A stretch of 64,000 nucleotides of DNA, from positions 1,178,001 to 1,242,000 of the forward strand of contig NZ_CP047200.1 in assembly GCF_030408675.1 (NCBI RefSeq). The letters are read 5' to 3'. The notes below the pieces were generated by a model. That model was not told the origin of the DNA. It did no database searches and saw only the letters and a program-made list of their open reading frames with translations. Source of the stretch: Corynebacterium durum. GTDB taxonomy: Bacteria > Actinomycetota > Actinomycetes > Mycobacteriales > Mycobacteriaceae. Of this stretch, positions 62,319 to 64,000 are shown piece after piece (within the stretch, counting starts at the first letter, position 1; each line of letters begins with the position of its first letter). A program made the position numbers and the translations under genes.

Positions 62319-62337
62319 TACCTTAATTTTATTTTTC

Positions 62338-62375
62338 ATCCCCTGGCCATGCATTGTGATGTCTGGCCGGGGGAT
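62338..62375. terminator. Bidirectional terminator
   Basis: Stem ATCCCCTGGCCA/TGGCCGGGGGAT (12 bp, one U-G pair) between convergent genes; a T-rich tract precedes it. Confidence 0.75.
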
Positions 62376-62391
62376 TGATGATTTATGGGTT

Positions 62392-63393
62392 TTACGTGTC
62401 CATATGCCAGGCATCTAAACGCTCAAACAATAGTTTATCTGACTGGATTTTGGCTGCCCGGTTACCATCTACAGTCCCGCCAAGCATTGTTGGCCATATC
62501 CGTCCATATTCCTGATCAATATCCGTGGAGAAAAGGTGTCCGGCGCCCGGGTATATTACGCCTTCCAGATTTTTATTCCGCTCACTCAGCTCCTGTACCG
62601 CGGAGTCACTTTGCCACATAGCGTCTTGATCGCCAGCAAATAGTAATCCGTGGCCGGAAAATTTCTCGATGGGAATGCGGGCAGCATCTCGGTTGCTAGC
62701 CTCGGCGAGTGTTGCCTCGTAGGTTTTGCGGTACGACACAGGCAGGAACATCAAAAGCCTTACCATCGTCGAGGGAAAGGACCGCAGCCTTGCATATTCC
62801 ACAGGTTCTCCGCGCCACGTAAAGCTTGGTGGCGAGGCGCTTTGCCGCCGAAAGTCAAGTCCTTGGTAGTTGTAGGCAGTCGGTGTGTACAAGACGATGT
62901 TGTTGATTTCGGGGTAATGAATAGCCAAGTTCGCCGCCAACTCGGCTCCCTTGGACACCCCCAATACCGTGATTGGTTCTTCAATGTTGCCGTGTTCTTT
63001 AATCCAGGCGAGTACCTCATCAAAAAACTCTAGGGGTACGTTGGACAAAAACCCCTGCTGACCTGTTTGACCGAAGAAGTAAAGGCCCACAACGTTGTAG
63101 CCGCGATCCCGGATCTGTCGAGCCATGTCGTCGTTATTGCCGCCCTCGGAGCCTTTGAACACAACGACTGTCCCAGGACGCGCGACACCATGAGCGGGGT
63201 AGTAGAAGCCGCGCATATAGTCGCCAGCCAACGGTTCTACGTCACCTTTGCGTGCGACTGCATCGGGATCGCGGGGATTATCACCGTGGGGTCGATAATG
63301 ATGTCGATTGTAAGCAGCGATGCCCACTACAGTGAGGCATGCCGTAGCTACGGTACCCGCGATGCGGGGTAGCATTCTTCTTAATGACCACAT
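62392..63393 (-). CDS. Membrane-anchored BAAT-type acyl hydrolase/thioesterase-like protein
   Basis: 333 residues with a short N-terminal hydrophobic anchor (IAGTVATACLTVVGIAAY). The hydrolase domain matches the BAAT C-terminal (acyl-CoA thioesterase/acyltransferase) type: VLGVSKGAELAANLAIHYP with nucleophile S147, LLFAGDQDAMWQS for the acid and GAGHLFSTD for the His. The substrate is unknown; an outward-facing hydrolase is more likely than an acyl-CoA enzyme. No ribosome site is obvious before the ATG at 63393. Confidence 0.83.
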   Translation of the reverse strand: MWSLRRMLPRIAGTVATACLTVVGIAAYNRHHYRPHGDNPRDPDAVARKGDVEPLAGDYMRGFYYPAHGVARPGTVVVFKGSEGGNNDDMARQIRDRGYNVVGLYFFGQTGQQGFLSNVPLEFFDEVLAWIKEHGNIEEPITVLGVSKGAELAANLAIHYPEINNIVLYTPTAYNYQGLDFRRQSASPPSFTWRGEPVEYARLRSFPSTMVRLLMFLPVSYRKTYEATLAEASNRDAARIPIEKFSGHGLLFAGDQDAMWQSDSAVQELSERNKNLEGVIYPGAGHLFSTDIDQEYGRIWPTMLGGTVDGNRAAKIQSDKLLFERLDAWHMDT

Positions 63394-63469
63394 AGTGCAC
63401 AGGCTATGTCTTTGACGTAGCGTAAGGCAAGAGCTGAATCCTGATCGCGGAAATAGTGCCTTTTATAGC

Positions 63470-63607
63470 ATGCATAAAACATCGGGAGCTGGGCCTCGTT
63501 TGTTGGGCACCTTGATACCAAGCCAAGCACTGTCTGATGCCGAGCCGCTTTCGGGAGATACTACAAGTGGAAAATCTGCGGCGAGAATAGTTACACGGCT
63601 CGCGTGA
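63470..63607 (+). CDS. Possible 45-residue peptide gene
   Basis: A short frame from ATG at 63470 to TGA at 63605-63607 begins MHKTSGAGPRLLGTL and ends SGKSAARIVTRLA. It has no cysteine, no signal peptide and no ribosome site, so support is weak. It lies 36 bp before the truncated gene at 63644 on the same strand, the position a ribosomal precursor peptide would take ahead of modification genes. Confidence 0.3.
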   Translation: MHKTSGAGPRLLGTLIPSQALSDAEPLSGDTTSGKSAARIVTRLA

Positions 63608-63643
63608 CAGCGTTACAGCCGCCCAAATATTATGGAGGAAATG

Positions 63644-64000
63644 ATGACTGAAATAAAACATATCCTCGTCATCCCAACGAATCGTGATGCAACGGCAGCT
63701 ATATCTAGCGCAAGTTTGGAGGTTCAGGAAGCGCGGTCGCTTGGATACGACATTCCACTTGTGGTTATTGAAACCGATAACGGTGACCATGTAGAAAATA
63801 ATGCCGCTGCCCTAAGGGAATGCCGTAATCGGGATGGAAAATTAGATACTATTCACCTTACTATCGAACGACAGAGTAAAATAATTCATCGTATTTTTAC
63901 CAGTGAATCTGATCATCGTTGGCGGTCGCTCTTCCTTCAAGGCTCTAAAGACTACGGCACTGCCATGAACAAGTGTTTTTTATATTCTATTGCGCTAGGT
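63644..64000 (+). CDS. DUF6271-like protein, N-terminal part (cut by the window end)
   Basis: 119 residues are visible: ILVIPTNRDATAAISSASLEVQEARSLGYDIPLVVIETDNGDHVENN at the start and GSKDYGTAMNKCFLYSIALG at the cut end. The PTNR opening and the (S/D)YGxxxN(R/K) segment resemble proteins I know as DUF6271, which look like nucleotide-sugar-type (GT-A) folds. GGAGG five bases before the second ATG chooses 63644 over 63641. Function unknown; the gene is rich in A+T, unlike the core genes. Confidence 0.6.
   Translation, partial: MTEIKHILVIPTNRDATAAISSASLEVQEARSLGYDIPLVVIETDNGDHVENNAAALRECRNRDGKLDTIHLTIERQSKIIHRIFTSESDHRWRSLFLQGSKDYGTAMNKCFLYSIALG

Overview
The window looks like a piece of a Corynebacterium chromosome, probably of the C. 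diphtheriae/C. ulcerans-like mid-GC kind. The grounds are gene order rather than any database match: a narKGHJI operon beside a full molybdenum-cofactor locus, an IclR regulator divergent from leuCD, the gpsA-ddl-DUF3515-thiL-ung-DAK-recG-rsmD-coaD run shared with mycobacteria, and polA-rpsA-ptsG-coaE-uvrB-uspA, where ptsG between rpsA and coaE is the corynebacterial arrangement. No rRNA, CRISPR array, complete insertion sequence or prophage was seen.

Layout. 1-8.4 kb: nitrate respiration on the minus strand (narK, narG, narH, narJ, narI), followed by the first codons of a lipoprotein cut by the left edge. 8.5-16.0 kb: molybdopterin synthesis in two facing groups, mog-like/moeA/mog/moaE/moeB-rhodanese on plus and moaA/moeA/moaC/mobA on minus, with moaD between. 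Together these supply the bis-MGD cofactor of NarG. 16-19.5 kb: a foreign-looking VOC protein, a small secreted protein, a Bcr/CflA exporter, a third Mog-like gene and a DUF2249 protein. 19.7 kb: tRNA-Glu(CTC).

19.8-26.5 kb is accessory in character: an anchored alpha/beta hydrolase, a phosphatidylcholine-synthase-like CDP-alcohol transferase, a membrane protein of unknown role, a beta-helix repeat gene with a broken tandem copy, an ICMT-like methyltransferase and a second anchored hydrolase. 26.6-44 kb is mainly conserved core: ltbR-like regulator, leuCD, a MutT1-like NUDIX/phosphatase, gpsA, ddl, thiL, ung, a FakA-like kinase, recG, rsmD and coaD. 42.6-45.3 kb is a polar amino-acid ABC importer. 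47.5-62.3 kb returns to core: an unusual tRNA-Leu(CAA), polA, rpsA, ptsG, coaE, uvrB and a universal stress protein. The right edge holds a BAAT-type hydrolase, a possible 45-codon peptide gene and a truncated gene of a DUF6271-like family.

Three observations stand out. (1) The 13-mer GCTTATCGACGCC occurs exactly six times, and its inner 11-mer nine times, in both orientations and in both genes and spacers, far above chance. (2) There are two unrelated secreted phospholipase A2 genes, each followed directly by a small polytopic membrane protein, which resembles an effector/immunity or effector/escort module. (3) The right end may be the start of a peptide-modification cluster that continues outside the window.
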